Assembly: GCA_031418455.1 (NCBI GenBank)
Contig: JANOXJ010000221.1
Coordinates: 1 to 64,000, forward strand
Direction: 5' to 3'
Length of the DNA: 64,000 bases
Source of the DNA: JANNVZ01 sp031418455
Lineage (GTDB): Bacteria > Bacteroidota > Bacteroidia > Flavobacteriales_D > Sanyastnellaceae
The notes under the pieces are model-generated. The model ran no database searches, was not told where the DNA came from, and saw only the letters and a list, made by a program, of their open reading frames with translations. Positions 49,332 through 59,000 of the stretch are shown here, in pieces. The position numbers and the translations under genes were made by a program. Every line of letters begins with the position of its first letter. Position 1 is the first letter of the stretch.

Positions 49332-52300
49332 TTATTCTTTTACAAAAGCAATGGCTTTGATGTTGGTTCCATTTTGAACTGACAGTATGTAGTAGCCTGC
49401 TGCAAGGTCAGCCACATTCATTTCATGTCTGCGGTAGTTAACATTGTTAGCAATGTTTTCAGCCAAAACTATTTTGCCATCTATACTCATTACAGACAAT
49501 TGAACAGCGTTGTTGTCGCTCAGATTGTTTAGGTCAATTACAAAATTGCTGCTTACCGGATTAGGATATAATGCTACATTAAGTCCAGTTTCTACAAGGC
49601 CACCGCCTAGACCGTTGCCACCCGGGTTGTTGTTGTAAAAACATGTACCATCATTCATGGTAGCATATGGGTTGTAGTTTATAGCCAATGAATCTGTGCA
49701 GCCTGCAATCTCACCACATGGTGCACCTATTCCTATTAAATCCATAGCAGATGAGCCATAGAGCAAGCTTCCTTCTGAATAAGTGCCACCGCCAAATATC
49801 ATGTAGTATGCGCCATTCCATCCATCACCCCAAGAGTCGTTAAGCTCCAAAGTGTAACAGCCACTAGGCAAGCATAAGAATTGTGCGTAGGTGTTCCAGC
49901 TTGAATATGCATCAGATGTTGCCACTTCTTCGCCAGCATCGTTTTGCAAACTCCATGACACTTCGTTGCCCCATATTTGGGTAGACAATACCATGGTTAC
50001 AAAATTGTCTGTGCAATCTTCAGCATATACACAAGAGCCATCATCTGCTGTAGCACCCGGGTTGTAGTTAAGCGCTGTAGTGTCTGTGCAGCCGAATATG
50101 GCTCCATTGCAGCCTTCTGCGTTTATGCCAAAGTAAGCAACACTGCTATTGCCGGTGGTGAATGTGTAGGTGCCTGATGCAATGCCATTTATTGTTATTG
50201 CTAGTGGACCACCATTTATCCAGCCATCACCAAAAGTATCAAACATTTGAAGTGTGTAGCAGCCGTCAGCCAGACAAGCATAGGTAGTGCCTGCTCCAGA
50301 ACCTGCGAACACACTGTTGCCTTCTGCATCTAATACGTTGTAATAAGACTCTCCACTCCAAATTGCAGAAGTCAAAGTAAATTGAACTAAGTTTTGGTAA
50401 CAATCTTCAGCATATATGCAAGAGCCATTGTCTTCTGTAGCATACAAATCAAAATTAAGCGCAGTAGGGTCAGTGCAGCCATATGAAGGGTACAAGCAAG
50501 AGCCATCATTTGTAGTAGCCTCTGGATTGTAGTTTAGGGCAGCCGGGTCAGTACATCCGTTTATAACTACTGGGCCGCACGTGCCATCTATGCTAAATTG
50601 AACTGACATAGACTCGCTGGTAGGGGTTGGCTCAGTATGTATTACTTGCACTCCGCCTGAGTTTACCCAGAAGTAGCCATTGTACCAACCATATGGGCCA
50701 GCATTATTTATCATAGTAGCTGTGTAGCATACACCAGGCTGCAAACAAATTGTAGTATTAAATATGGCACCGTTGTATAGCCCGTCTACATAAATTACTT
50801 CGTTGCCTTCGTCATCTGTTATTAGCAATTCTACCTGTGAGCCATTGCTAAATGTGCATATGTAAAGAGAAGATAATGAGCTGCCAGCGCCATTGCAATA
50901 AGTGCATGAGCCATCATCAGTAGTAGCTTGTGCATTGTAGTTCATTGCACTTGGGTCCGTGCATCCACTGTATATGCAGCTGCCATCATTATACACTGCA
51001 GTGGAGTCATAGTTGTCGGCATTTACATCCGTGCAACCTCCGTTTACCGTGGTGGTGCAGCCGGTTACATTTATTCCAAAGGAACCAAATGACGCATTGC
51101 CCGATGTGAAAGTGTATGAAGAGGCAACTCCGTTGGCAGTAATGGTTAGTAATGCATTGTTCCATCCATCGCCAAAAGAATCAAACATGCTTACGGTGTA
51201 ACATCCGTCAGGCAAGCAAATTGAAGCTGTATTTACACTGTTAGGCGCAAAAGGAACGCTTTGATAAACAATAGCATTGTTGCTATTGCTAATATTGAAA
51301 GATACTTCGTTGGCGAATATGCCGGGAGTAAGGCTTAATTGTACTGAAGTTAATCCATTACATCCTTCGTTATAAATACAGCTACCATCGTCATAAGTAG
51401 CGCTTGGGTTATAATTAATGGCAGCAGCGTCTGTGCAACCAAGTAAATAAGAACAAAATCCATAAACAGTAAATGGTGCCTCTTCAACACTTGCATCAGC
51501 ATCAAGCGATTGATTTATAATTTGACTACCCGCTGCGTTTATCCAAAAGTATCCATTGCTCCAGCCTGTAATGCCTGCTGCATTGCTCATTTGAGCAGTG
51601 TAACATTCGGTCATATTCAGGCATACATCAATATTTAAAATTTGATTGTCATTCAGGTTACTTACTGAAGCTACAACGTTGCCTTGTGAGTCAACAATGT
51701 CTAAATTTATTTGGCCACCATTGGCAAATGCGCATACATAAAGATTGGCTACAATGCTGCTGTCGCCATTGCAAAAAGTGCAAGAACCATCATCAGTAGT
51801 AGCTTGTGGGTCATAATTTGTTGCTGCTGGGTTGGTGCATCCTTCATATTCGCAAGAGCCATCATTCGTATTGGCAGTAGGGTCGTAGTTTGACGCATTA
51901 GGGTCTGTACATCCCGCTGTAGAATTAAAGCATGCAACTGATAACACATAGGTGCCGCTCATTGTGGCAAATCCGCCCACTCTTATATGATAGGTAGTGT
52001 TAGCGGCAGCTGTAAAGTTTACAGTAGATGCAAAATTGTTGCATGCATCATCGTTAGAAGCTACGCAAGAAAATGCACCGCAAGTGCCGCTATAAACTGA
52101 CAAGTAGGTGTCATAAGTAGTGGCACTATTGCAGGTTGATATAGTTACTTGTTGGTTTGCACCAGAAGTGTAGGTATACCAAATTTGACCACCAGAACTT
52201 GCAGATGAGGCGCAAGCCGCAGCGCCTGAAGTGGCATTGTCAGATGGAATGTTTTGTGTAGAGCCTGTATATATAGCCGGCCCATTGCCGCAAGTTATGC

Positions 52301-52406
52301 TTATGGCGCTGCTGCAGGTACTTCCTAAAGTTTGGCTAAACAATACATTTGAAAAACAAAACATGGCGAGTGCCATGAAAAGGGAGAGTTGAAATTTTGT
52401 TTTCAT
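49332..52406 (-). CDS. Giant secreted protein with nine GCTD...DGSC repeats and T9SS type A domain
   Basis: I start at the ATG at 52406 (MKTKFQLSLFMALAMFCFSN, a signal peptide), giving 1024 residues. Residues about 25-150 resemble a pre-peptidase C-terminal-like beta domain with paired cysteines. Nine short motifs of about 20 residues follow, spaced through the protein, with consensus GCTDPxAxNYxPxATxDDGSC, like calcium-binding thrombospondin type 3 or similar Asp-rich loops. Between them lie larger domains with the signature CYTxxMFDxFGDGWN and a NGxAS strand, repeated about five times. The last 75 residues (LNVALYPNPVSSNFVI to IKAIAFVKE) are a T9SS type A domain. A calcium-dependent surface adhesin or biofilm matrix protein is inferred. 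Confidence 0.88.
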   Translation of the reverse strand: MKTKFQLSLFMALAMFCFSNVLFSQTLGSTCSSAISITCGNGPAIYTGSTQNIPSDNATSGAAACASSASSGGQIWYTYTSGANQQVTISTCNSATTYDTYLSVYSGTCGAFSCVASNDDACNNFASTVNFTAAANTTYHIRVGGFATMSGTYVLSVACFNSTAGCTDPNASNYDPTANTNDGSCEYEGCTNPAATNYDPQATTDDGSCTFCNGDSSIVANLYVCAFANGGQINLDIVDSQGNVVASVSNLNDNQILNIDVCLNMTECYTAQMSNAAGITGWSNGYFWINAAGSQIINQSLDADASVEEAPFTVYGFCSYLLGCTDAAAINYNPSATYDDGSCIYNEGCNGLTSVQLSLTPGIFANEVSFNISNSNNAIVYQSVPFAPNSVNTASICLPDGCYTVSMFDSFGDGWNNALLTITANGVASSYTFTSGNASFGSFGINVTGCTTTVNGGCTDVNADNYDSTAVYNDGSCIYSGCTDPSAMNYNAQATTDDGSCTYCNGAGSSLSSLYICTFSNGSQVELLITDDEGNEVIYVDGLYNGAIFNTTICLQPGVCYTATMINNAGPYGWYNGYFWVNSGGVQVIHTEPTPTSESMSVQFSIDGTCGPVVINGCTDPAALNYNPEATTNDGSCLYPSYGCTDPTALNFDLYATEDNGSCIYAEDCYQNLVQFTLTSAIWSGESYYNVLDAEGNSVFAGSGAGTTYACLADGCYTLQMFDTFGDGWINGGPLAITINGIASGTYTFTTGNSSVAYFGINAEGCNGAIFGCTDTTALNYNPGATADDGSCVYAEDCTDNFVTMVLSTQIWGNEVSWSLQNDAGEEVATSDAYSSWNTYAQFLCLPSGCYTLELNDSWGDGWNGAYYMIFGGGTYSEGSLLYGSSAMDLIGIGAPCGEIAGCTDSLAINYNPYATMNDGTCFYNNNPGGNGLGGGLVETGLNVALYPNPVSSNFVIDLNNLSDNNAVQLSVMSIDGKIVLAENIANNVNYRRHEMNVADLAAGYYILSVQNGTNIKAIAFVKE

Positions 52407-52522
52407 TAAAAGGTTTTTTTGATGGTAAAATGGTTTCAAGTGTCAAATAAAAGGTTTTTATTTATTTAACAAAGTAATAGATACAATTGGAATTAAAAAG
52501 GTTGCTTACAGGTTATTAACAC

Positions 52523-53716
52523 CTAAGAAATGACACCGCTGCCTAACAACTCTTCTCCATCATACCAGGCAGCAAACTGACCGCGTGCAATACCCCGTTG
52601 CGCCTGTGCAAAAAGAAGGTAAAGCCCCTCTTCTGTCATGGCTAAAGTAGTTTTTGTAAGCGGCTGCCTGTAGCGAATGCGCGTGTCTAGAATGCGATGC
52701 TCGCCAGGCTTAATGGCCACATCGGGCCTTATCCAGTGTATATCGGCTTTGGGTATAAATAGGCCCCACCTGTTCAATGCAGGGTGCTCTCCACCTTCAG
52801 CTACATAAACCAAGTTTTCATTGGTATTGGTTTCTACTATAAATAGAGGGTGCACGTGTCCTCCCACGCCAAGGCCTTTGCGCTGGCCTATGGTAAAGTA
52901 GTGCGCTCCTGTATGTCGGCCTGCTTTTTTGCCCATAGCAGGGCTAAATGAATGGGCTGAGCATACTCTTGTAAGTTCTTGCGGGTCAAATGAACCATTC
53001 CATGCTGCACGGGTGAAATGTTCTTCATGGCCTATAATTTCAATTATATCGCCAGGCTTTGGTTGCAACTGCTGTTGCAAAAAAGTGGGTAGTTTTACTT
53101 TGCCAATAAAACAAAGGCCTTGTGAGTCTTTTTTTTCGGCATTGGGCAGGCCTATTTTATTGGCTATTTCCCTCACCTCAGGTTTGGTAATGCCGCCAAT
53201 GGGAAAAAGTGCTTTGGCCAGCTGTGCTTGGCTTAGCTGACATAGAAAGTAACTTTGGTCCTTATTGCCATCTACACCGGCCAGGAGTTTATAAATGGTT
53301 TCGCCTTTCTCGTTTACAATAGTTTCCTTGCGACAATAATGGCCTGTGGCCACAAAATCCGCCTTCAGATTCATGGCTGCATCCAAAAAAATGTCGAACT
53401 TTACTTCTCTGTTGCACAATACATCGGGATTGGGTGTGCGCCCTGCCTCGTACTCGCGAAACATATAATCCACTATACGGGTTTTGTACTCCGCACTCAT
53501 GTCCAATACCTGAAAGGGAATACCCAAACTTTCTGCCACCAGCATAGCATCATTGCTATCATCTATCCAGGGGCATTCATTATTTATAGTCACCGACTCA
53601 TCGTGCCAGTTGCGCATAAATATGCCCACTACCTCGTAGCCCTGCTGTTGCAGCAAATGAGCTGTAACGGCAGAATCCACACCTCCGGAAAGACCAACAA
53701 CTACGCGCTTTGACAT
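52523..53716 (-). CDS. mnmA: tRNA-specific 2-thiouridylase
   Basis: MnmA places sulfur on uridine-34 of tRNAs for Lys, Glu and Gln. The 397 residues carry the PP-loop GLSGGVDSAV near residues 8-17, the catalytic cysteine pair in NPDVLCNREVKF and in DSQGLCFIGKVKLPTF, and the central and C-terminal barrels (TIGQRKGLGVGG; ALNRWGLFIPKADIHWIRPD). The length is somewhat greater than the E. coli enzyme, as usual in Bacteroidota. The gene stands alone, convergent with nothing on the left and transcribed away from the sigma factor gene at 53903. Confidence 0.97.
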   Translation of the reverse strand: MSKRVVVGLSGGVDSAVTAHLLQQQGYEVVGIFMRNWHDESVTINNECPWIDDSNDAMLVAESLGIPFQVLDMSAEYKTRIVDYMFREYEAGRTPNPDVLCNREVKFDIFLDAAMNLKADFVATGHYCRKETIVNEKGETIYKLLAGVDGNKDQSYFLCQLSQAQLAKALFPIGGITKPEVREIANKIGLPNAEKKDSQGLCFIGKVKLPTFLQQQLQPKPGDIIEIIGHEEHFTRAAWNGSFDPQELTRVCSAHSFSPAMGKKAGRHTGAHYFTIGQRKGLGVGGHVHPLFIVETNTNENLVYVAEGGEHPALNRWGLFIPKADIHWIRPDVAIKPGEHRILDTRIRYRQPLTKTTLAMTEEGLYLLFAQAQRGIARGQFAAWYDGEELLGSGVIS

Positions 53717-53902
53717 GGCGACAAATTTACGCGCTTACATTGTATAATGTAAGATGGAAAGCGGAGCGTATATTTTTCTAGCTTTTGCTATGTTTTTACC
53801 AATATCGGAACTTTGAATCAGGTAAATAGGTATTACGTTGCTATCAATTTATTTTGGTAGTGGCAACCATGTTATTAAATTGCCGTCATAAAATTGTCCT
53901 GC

Positions 53903-54502
53903 GTGGCCGAAACCAAACATTTACAAGCATTGATTGATGGCTGTCTTAAGGAAGACAGAAAGTCGCAACAAGCGCTTCATAAGATGTTTTATGGTAAAAT
54001 GAAGGCAGTTTGCCTCAGGTATACAAGGGACAATGACCATGCCATGGATGTTGTGCAGGAAGGGTTTGTAAAGGTTTTTACGAATCTTGAAAAATACACT
54101 GGAGTGGGTTCATTTGAGGGTTGGATGAGGCGAATTATGGTAAACCTTTCCATAGATCGTTTCAGAAGGCTAAAGCATGATTTTGTGCTTTTAGGCGACA
54201 ACCAAAACTTGGAAGAATGGGAAGATGAAGTGGATGATGATGTGGAAGAAAATGAGATGGATGCCATTTATGACATCACTCCGGAGCAGATAATAGATGC
54301 TATGCAACAATTATCTCCTGCCTACAGAACCGTTTTTAACTTATATGTGTATGAAAATTATACACACCAGGATATAGCAGAGGCGTTAGGAATAAGCGTA
54401 GGAACAAGTAAAAGTAACTACGCCAAAGCCCGCAAAAACGTTAAGAAATTATTACTAAAAGACCTTAAAAAGACGAATGAGCAAAACTTTAACACCATTT
54501 GA
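53903..54502 (+). CDS. ECF-like sigma-70 family RNA polymerase sigma factor
   Basis: This sigma factor of about 199 residues has region 2 at about residues 20-95 (YTRDNDHAMDVVQEGFVKVF, then GWMRRIMVNLSIDRFR) and region 4 at about residues 130-190 (QLSPAYRTVFNLYVYENYTH followed by QDIAEALGISVGTSKSNYAK, a helix-turn-helix). An acidic linker (EEWEDEVDDDVEENEMD) separates them. I start at GTG 53903. A TTG at 53894 is equally in frame, and no ATG exists. It overlaps the next gene by 26 bases, the standard arrangement of a sigma factor with its regulator. The target regulon is not visible, but the T9SS surface proteins downstream are candidates. Confidence 0.9.
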   Translation: MAETKHLQALIDGCLKEDRKSQQALHKMFYGKMKAVCLRYTRDNDHAMDVVQEGFVKVFTNLEKYTGVGSFEGWMRRIMVNLSIDRFRRLKHDFVLLGDNQNLEEWEDEVDDDVEENEMDAIYDITPEQIIDAMQQLSPAYRTVFNLYVYENYTHQDIAEALGISVGTSKSNYAKARKNVKKLLLKDLKKTNEQNFNTI

Positions 54503-55781
54503 GAATCACCTCAAAGATGTGATGTCTGGATATGAGGCGAAGTACGATGCCTCTAGTTGGCATGACCTGCAAAAAAGTTTGTCAAAAGGCACTTACAACA
54601 GTAAGTCATGGGTAGTAGCCCTTTTAGCCACACTTATAGTTACATCAGCCGGTATGGTGGTCATTTATAAAAACCGCAATACTCCAGCTAAAGCAAGAGT
54701 TAGCCAGTCGGTTCCAAGATTTAACGAATTCTACAACGGATTGACAATACCAGTGGCAGGTGATGATGCCCAATTAAGCGCCCAAACTGATGAGGAATTA
54801 CCAACTTTAGATGCTAATGACATTGCTTCTAATAATGTTAACTCTGGTACTTATAATTCTAACAGAACCGGCAATAACGCTTCAAATATTGGCACAGATT
54901 CAGATTCGAATAATGGGTCTATGAATAATGTGAATATTGCCTCTCAGAATAACCTGGGCATTCAAAATAATTCATCTGTTGCAACTGACAATAGCAATGT
55001 GGCTGGTAATAAATCTGCAAGCGTATCATTTAAAACAAACATAAATGAAGCATGTGCCGGTATAGAAGTTGACTTCCAGGTTACTGGCCCAAACAAGGGT
55101 AGCTACCTATGGAACTTTGGCGATGGACACTACAGCAATGAAGTAAATCCAAAGCATAAGTTTACTAAAGCTGGTAGTTATGATGTATCACTTTCTATAA
55201 CAGACGAGCAAGGCCATATTACTGTAAGAACTATGCCTGACATGGTTACTATTCACCCTTCGCCTGATGCCTCATTTGAGTGGGATTTTGTGAACGAAAC
55301 TCCAGGTTCTCCTGCTGTAAAAATTATTAATACAAGCGAGCATGCAGTGAGTTACGAATGGAAATTTGGTGATGGTACATCGTCTAACCAAATAAGTCCA
55401 GTAATGGCTTTTGAAGATAAAGGTAAACATACAGTAGCGCTAGAGGTTACCAATGAATATGGCTGCACTGATGGCACTGTAAAACAGATATCTGTTAATG
55501 CGGACTACAATCTTGGTGCTCAAAATGGAATAGTAGCAGGTAAAGAAACTTTTATGCCTGCCTATCTAAAGCAGAATAAGTCAACCTTCGTAATGGAAAT
55601 TTTCAATGCAGAAGGTAAAAAAGTGTATGAAACAAATAATCGCAACAAAGGCTGGGATGGCATATTGGCTGATGGTAACAAGGCCAAGGTAGGTGACAAC
55701 TATCAATGGAAAGTGATAGTTACTTCAGAAATAACCCAGGATGAAAAATATTTTAACGGCACGCTAACGATCAATCCTTAA
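54477..55781 (+). CDS. Anti-sigma-like single-pass membrane protein with PKD domains and CHU_C-like C-terminus
   Basis: The 434-residue product has a short cytoplasmic N-terminal part of about 43 residues (TPFENHLKDVMSGYEAKYDA), one transmembrane helix (about 44-64, SWVVALLATLIVTSAGMVVI), and a long Asn/Ser-rich linker (about 70-185). Two PKD domains follow (about 190-345, LWNFGDGHYSNEVNPKHKF and YEWKFGDGTSSNQISPVMAF). The last 80 residues (VMEIFNAEGKKVYETNNRNK...GWDG) resemble the CHU_C / T9SS type B sorting domain but lack the PNAFTPDNDGIND opening. The 26-base overlap with the sigma factor gene suggests that its cytoplasmic tail holds the sigma factor. The extracellular modules match those of the secreted surface proteins downstream. 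It is likely an anti-sigma/sensor protein; the function is inferred. Confidence 0.85.
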   Translation: MSKTLTPFENHLKDVMSGYEAKYDASSWHDLQKSLSKGTYNSKSWVVALLATLIVTSAGMVVIYKNRNTPAKARVSQSVPRFNEFYNGLTIPVAGDDAQLSAQTDEELPTLDANDIASNNVNSGTYNSNRTGNNASNIGTDSDSNNGSMNNVNIASQNNLGIQNNSSVATDNSNVAGNKSASVSFKTNINEACAGIEVDFQVTGPNKGSYLWNFGDGHYSNEVNPKHKFTKAGSYDVSLSITDEQGHITVRTMPDMVTIHPSPDASFEWDFVNETPGSPAVKIINTSEHAVSYEWKFGDGTSSNQISPVMAFEDKGKHTVALEVTNEYGCTDGTVKQISVNADYNLGAQNGIVAGKETFMPAYLKQNKSTFVMEIFNAEGKKVYETNNRNKGWDGILADGNKAKVGDNYQWKVIVTSEITQDEKYFNGTLTINP

Positions 55782-55815
55782 CTAAAACAAACATTAATAC
55801 TGATGTGTTTGTAAG

Positions 55816-55848
55816 ACCCGAAGACTAAACCACTTCGGGTTTTTTTTG
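55816..55848 (+). terminator. Intrinsic terminator after the anti-sigma-like gene
   Basis: ACCCGAAG pairs with CTTCGGGT around a 9-base loop and is followed by eight T residues. It separates the sigma/anti-sigma operon from the surface-protein genes. Confidence 0.88.
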
Positions 55849-55858
55849 TCCTTTACTT

Positions 55859-56027
55859 TAACCCACATTATGCAATAGAAAGCTCGGAACGACCAGAACT
55901 ATTTGCATTATGTGGGTTAATCCCGATTTAGAAAATCACCAGTTTGGTGCAAAGAAATAAAGCCAAAATGGTTGATTTTGTTAATCGTTTATGCAATTGA
56001 AATTTTCAATTGCATAATCTGGGTTTA
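55859..56027. repeat. Repeated TTGCATWATGTGGGTT motif in inverted arrangement
   Basis: TAACCCACATTATGCAATAG (55859-55878) and CTATTTGCATTATGTGGGTT (55899-55918) form inverted arms separated by a 20-base loop. Further right a perfect palindrome reads TTATGCAATTGAAA (55989-56002) against TTTCAATTGCATAA (56004-56017) around one base. The latter continues into ATCTGGGTTT (56014-56024), a third diverged copy of the arm. Such paired, partly repeated arms look like the ends of a small non-autonomous mobile element. No transposase gene lies here. Confidence 0.6.
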
Positions 56028-56060
56028 AGGTTTTTAAAAGTCGCATCCAACTTATTGGTA

Positions 56061-56068
56061 TATTTTTG
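56061..56068 (+). promoter_or_regulatory. Putative -7 element before the T9SS surface-protein gene
   Basis: TATTTTTG matches the TAnnTTTG -7 element 15 bases before the ATG at 56084. A matching -33 TTG is not apparent at the expected spacing. A TTG at 56066 in the long reading frame lies inside this element, which argues for the ATG at 56084. Confidence 0.35.
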
Positions 56069-56083
56069 CGACTAACTAACGGA

Positions 56084-59000
56084 ATGTGTTTTTGTTTTCT
56101 TTTTTTAAACTTGAGACTATACATACGCCTCATACTAACGATTGTACTCGCTTTGGTTTTAACTGAAACCAAGGCGCAGTTCAATAATACTGCCACTAGC
56201 GGGCCATGCCAGTGCGATGGCTCTTTTGTATTTAACAACCCCACAGCAGGCAATGCCACCTATACACTTACTGATGAGGCAGGCAATATGCTGGACCAGC
56301 AAACCAATGCAACAGGCACCTTCACAGCTACAGGACTTTGTGCATCTGTATATCTATTAGAGGTAAATACCAATGGCAATTCACAAGCCTTTGTAACCAA
56401 TATAAGTGCCGGTGCATTTGACCCTGGAGCGGCATCTGTGCATGGTGTATGCACCACCGATGGTACCAATTCTCTTAGCTCCTTTCTAACCGCGCCTCAG
56501 GCTGGTGGCGTATGGACCAATCCTGCTGGCAATGTGGTTTCTAATAGCATTAATCCGGCCAATGCCATGCCTGGTTTGTATGTATATACAACACAAAGCG
56601 GGGGGTGCGATGTGGCTACGGGAGTGTATATCTATATTATTCAAAATGCGAGTCCAGGCCTTTCTACTACTTACGATATATGCGACTGGTACCAACCTTT
56701 TCAGCTACTTACATTTATGGCGGGCAGCCCGGATCCTAATGGCGTTTGGTTTGACATAGCTGGCAACCCTATGGACGGCTGGTATTATCCGGCTACTATG
56801 GATAGCGCCAGTTTTGTGTACATGATAGATACTGTGCCCGGCTGTGGGCCCGTTTTTTCTGTAATGACAGTAGACGAAAATTTGACCCCTGACCCAGGAC
56901 TTGATGCCAGCGTAACAGTATGCGCAAATGGTAGCGCTTTTATTATGACGAGTTATCTGGGAGGATCTCCTGATTTGAACGGACAATGGTTCAATAGCTC
57001 TAATCAACCTGTTCCTACCATTTTTAACCCAGCTTCAATGCCTGAGGGTGTTTATCGGTACCATTTAGATGGCGAACAGCCTTGTGTGGATCAAAATGCA
57101 TATCTCACTATAGATTTTATTAGCGGCAATCCATCGGGCGAAGATGCCAGTTATACCGTTTGTTCTAATGGGGGCAACATAAATATGCTTGTAGCTCTCA
57201 ATGGCAATCCTGTGGCGGGTGGCACCTGGACCAATCCATTGGGAGTGGTAACTGATAATTTATTTAATCCGCAAACCGAACCTGCGGGAGTGTACTCCTA
57301 TTATTACCCCAATGTAGGCTGCAATCCATCTAATGCAGAACTGACCATACTGGTTGAAACTTTGCCAAACGCAGGACCGAATAATTCGGCTACCATTTGC
57401 GAAACAGTGGCACAGTTTAACCTGAGTGCATTGCTTGGTGCAAATACGAGTAGCGGTGGTGTATGGACTGATATTATTGGAAACGCTATTAATCCAGTTT
57501 TGAGTAATCCTGCCTTGGGCAGTCAAAGCTATACGTACACTGTAGAGGGCAATGTATGCCCTGACGACCAATCTGTAATGCAATTGGTGGTGGAGTCGCA
57601 AACCGTAGCACCGGGCAATGTAGACTTTACCATTTGCAGTGAGGATGCACCTGTAGATCTAAATAATTTATACAGCATTACAGGGCTTGAATATTACAAT
57701 CAGCAGGGCTTGCCAATAACCAATATTTTTAATCCGGCCAATACAAGCTCCAGTATTATTGAAGTGGTAAATGAGAGTCAAAATGTTTGTCCTGATGGTA
57801 GTTCAGATATTACTATTACGGTGGAGCAGCCAGCCTTTGCCAATGCCGCAGATACGCTTGAGATTTGCAACTCTGCAATAACGTATGACCTAAACACCAG
57901 CAATGCGGCTATAAATTTTGCCAATGGCACTTGGACTGATGAACTGTTTAATACAGTTTCAAACGTGGTTACTTTAAATTTTACGGGTTATAGGACTTTT
58001 ATTTTTACTACTAATAGTGCCCAGTTGTGCAGCGAAAGTGTATGGACATTTACGCTAAATGCCTACCAGCCTAACGAAGCAGGTGCAGGGGCAGATTATG
58101 TATTCTGCACTACTGATAGTTCTATACCACTTGCCACATTGCTCCCTTCGTCAGCCTCGGGCGCTGGCACATGGATATACAATGGTGCTCCATTTGCACC
58201 AACCAGTTTTGATCCGCAACAAAATACCGGTGGTACTTATTACTATACCATTGCTGCCAATGGGCCTTGCCCTGCCGATGCAGCAGAGGTGAACATAGTG
58301 GTGCAAAATGGAATTGTATACACTGCGGGAGATGACCTTACAGCCTGCTCAGGTTTGGGTGACATTGCCATAGGACAAGACAATCCTGCTAACTGTTCTT
58401 ATATATGGTCGCCTCCGCAAGACTTGAACAATGCGAATGTTTCCAATCCGGTTTTAACCATTAACAACCTTAACAATGTGCCCGTGACTTATGAGTACAG
58501 TGTAACAGTGAATGATGGAATTTGCACAGTGTATGACACCGTATTAGTAACATTAAATCCAAATCCAACTCCGTTGCTAAATCCTGTATATGAGCTGTGC
58601 GCTTCAGAATTTGTAACGCTGGATGCAGGCATTGTAGGCAATTTTACATGGTATCCGCAAAATTATTTTCCGCAGCAAAACCAAAGCACACAAACTATTT
58701 CGCCAGATGTGGATGTGGACATAATTGTGAATGCATCGAACCAATGGGGATGCAATGGTGCAGATACAGCTATGGTAATGGTGCATCCTATGCCTGCAGC
58801 AGTGCCGTTGGTAGAGAGCATAGCAGCATGCCCACCGGTAATTATTGAAGGTGCATTGGATGCAAGCAGCGCGCAATGCGACAATGTTATATGGAATTTT
58901 ATTGGGGTAGGTGAGTTTGAGGGCAATACATTTCAAACCATACTCTACGATAGCGGTAGTTATAACATTGAGTTATTGGTTTCATCTGATTTTGGATGTA

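Larger units (their letters stand above)
55782..56083. other. Intergenic stretch with terminator and nested inverted repeats
   Basis: Between the anti-sigma-like gene and the next surface-protein gene there is no convincing coding frame. The interval holds a terminator (55816-55848), an inverted repeat with 20-base arms (55859-55919), a near-perfect palindrome (55989-56017) and a -7 promoter element (56061-56068). Confidence 0.8.

Noticed and set aside
55981..56259. Minus-strand frame of 92 codons at the start of the surface-protein gene
   Set aside because: It overlaps the strongly supported plus-strand gene at 56084 and the palindromic intergenic repeat. No homology is recognised.
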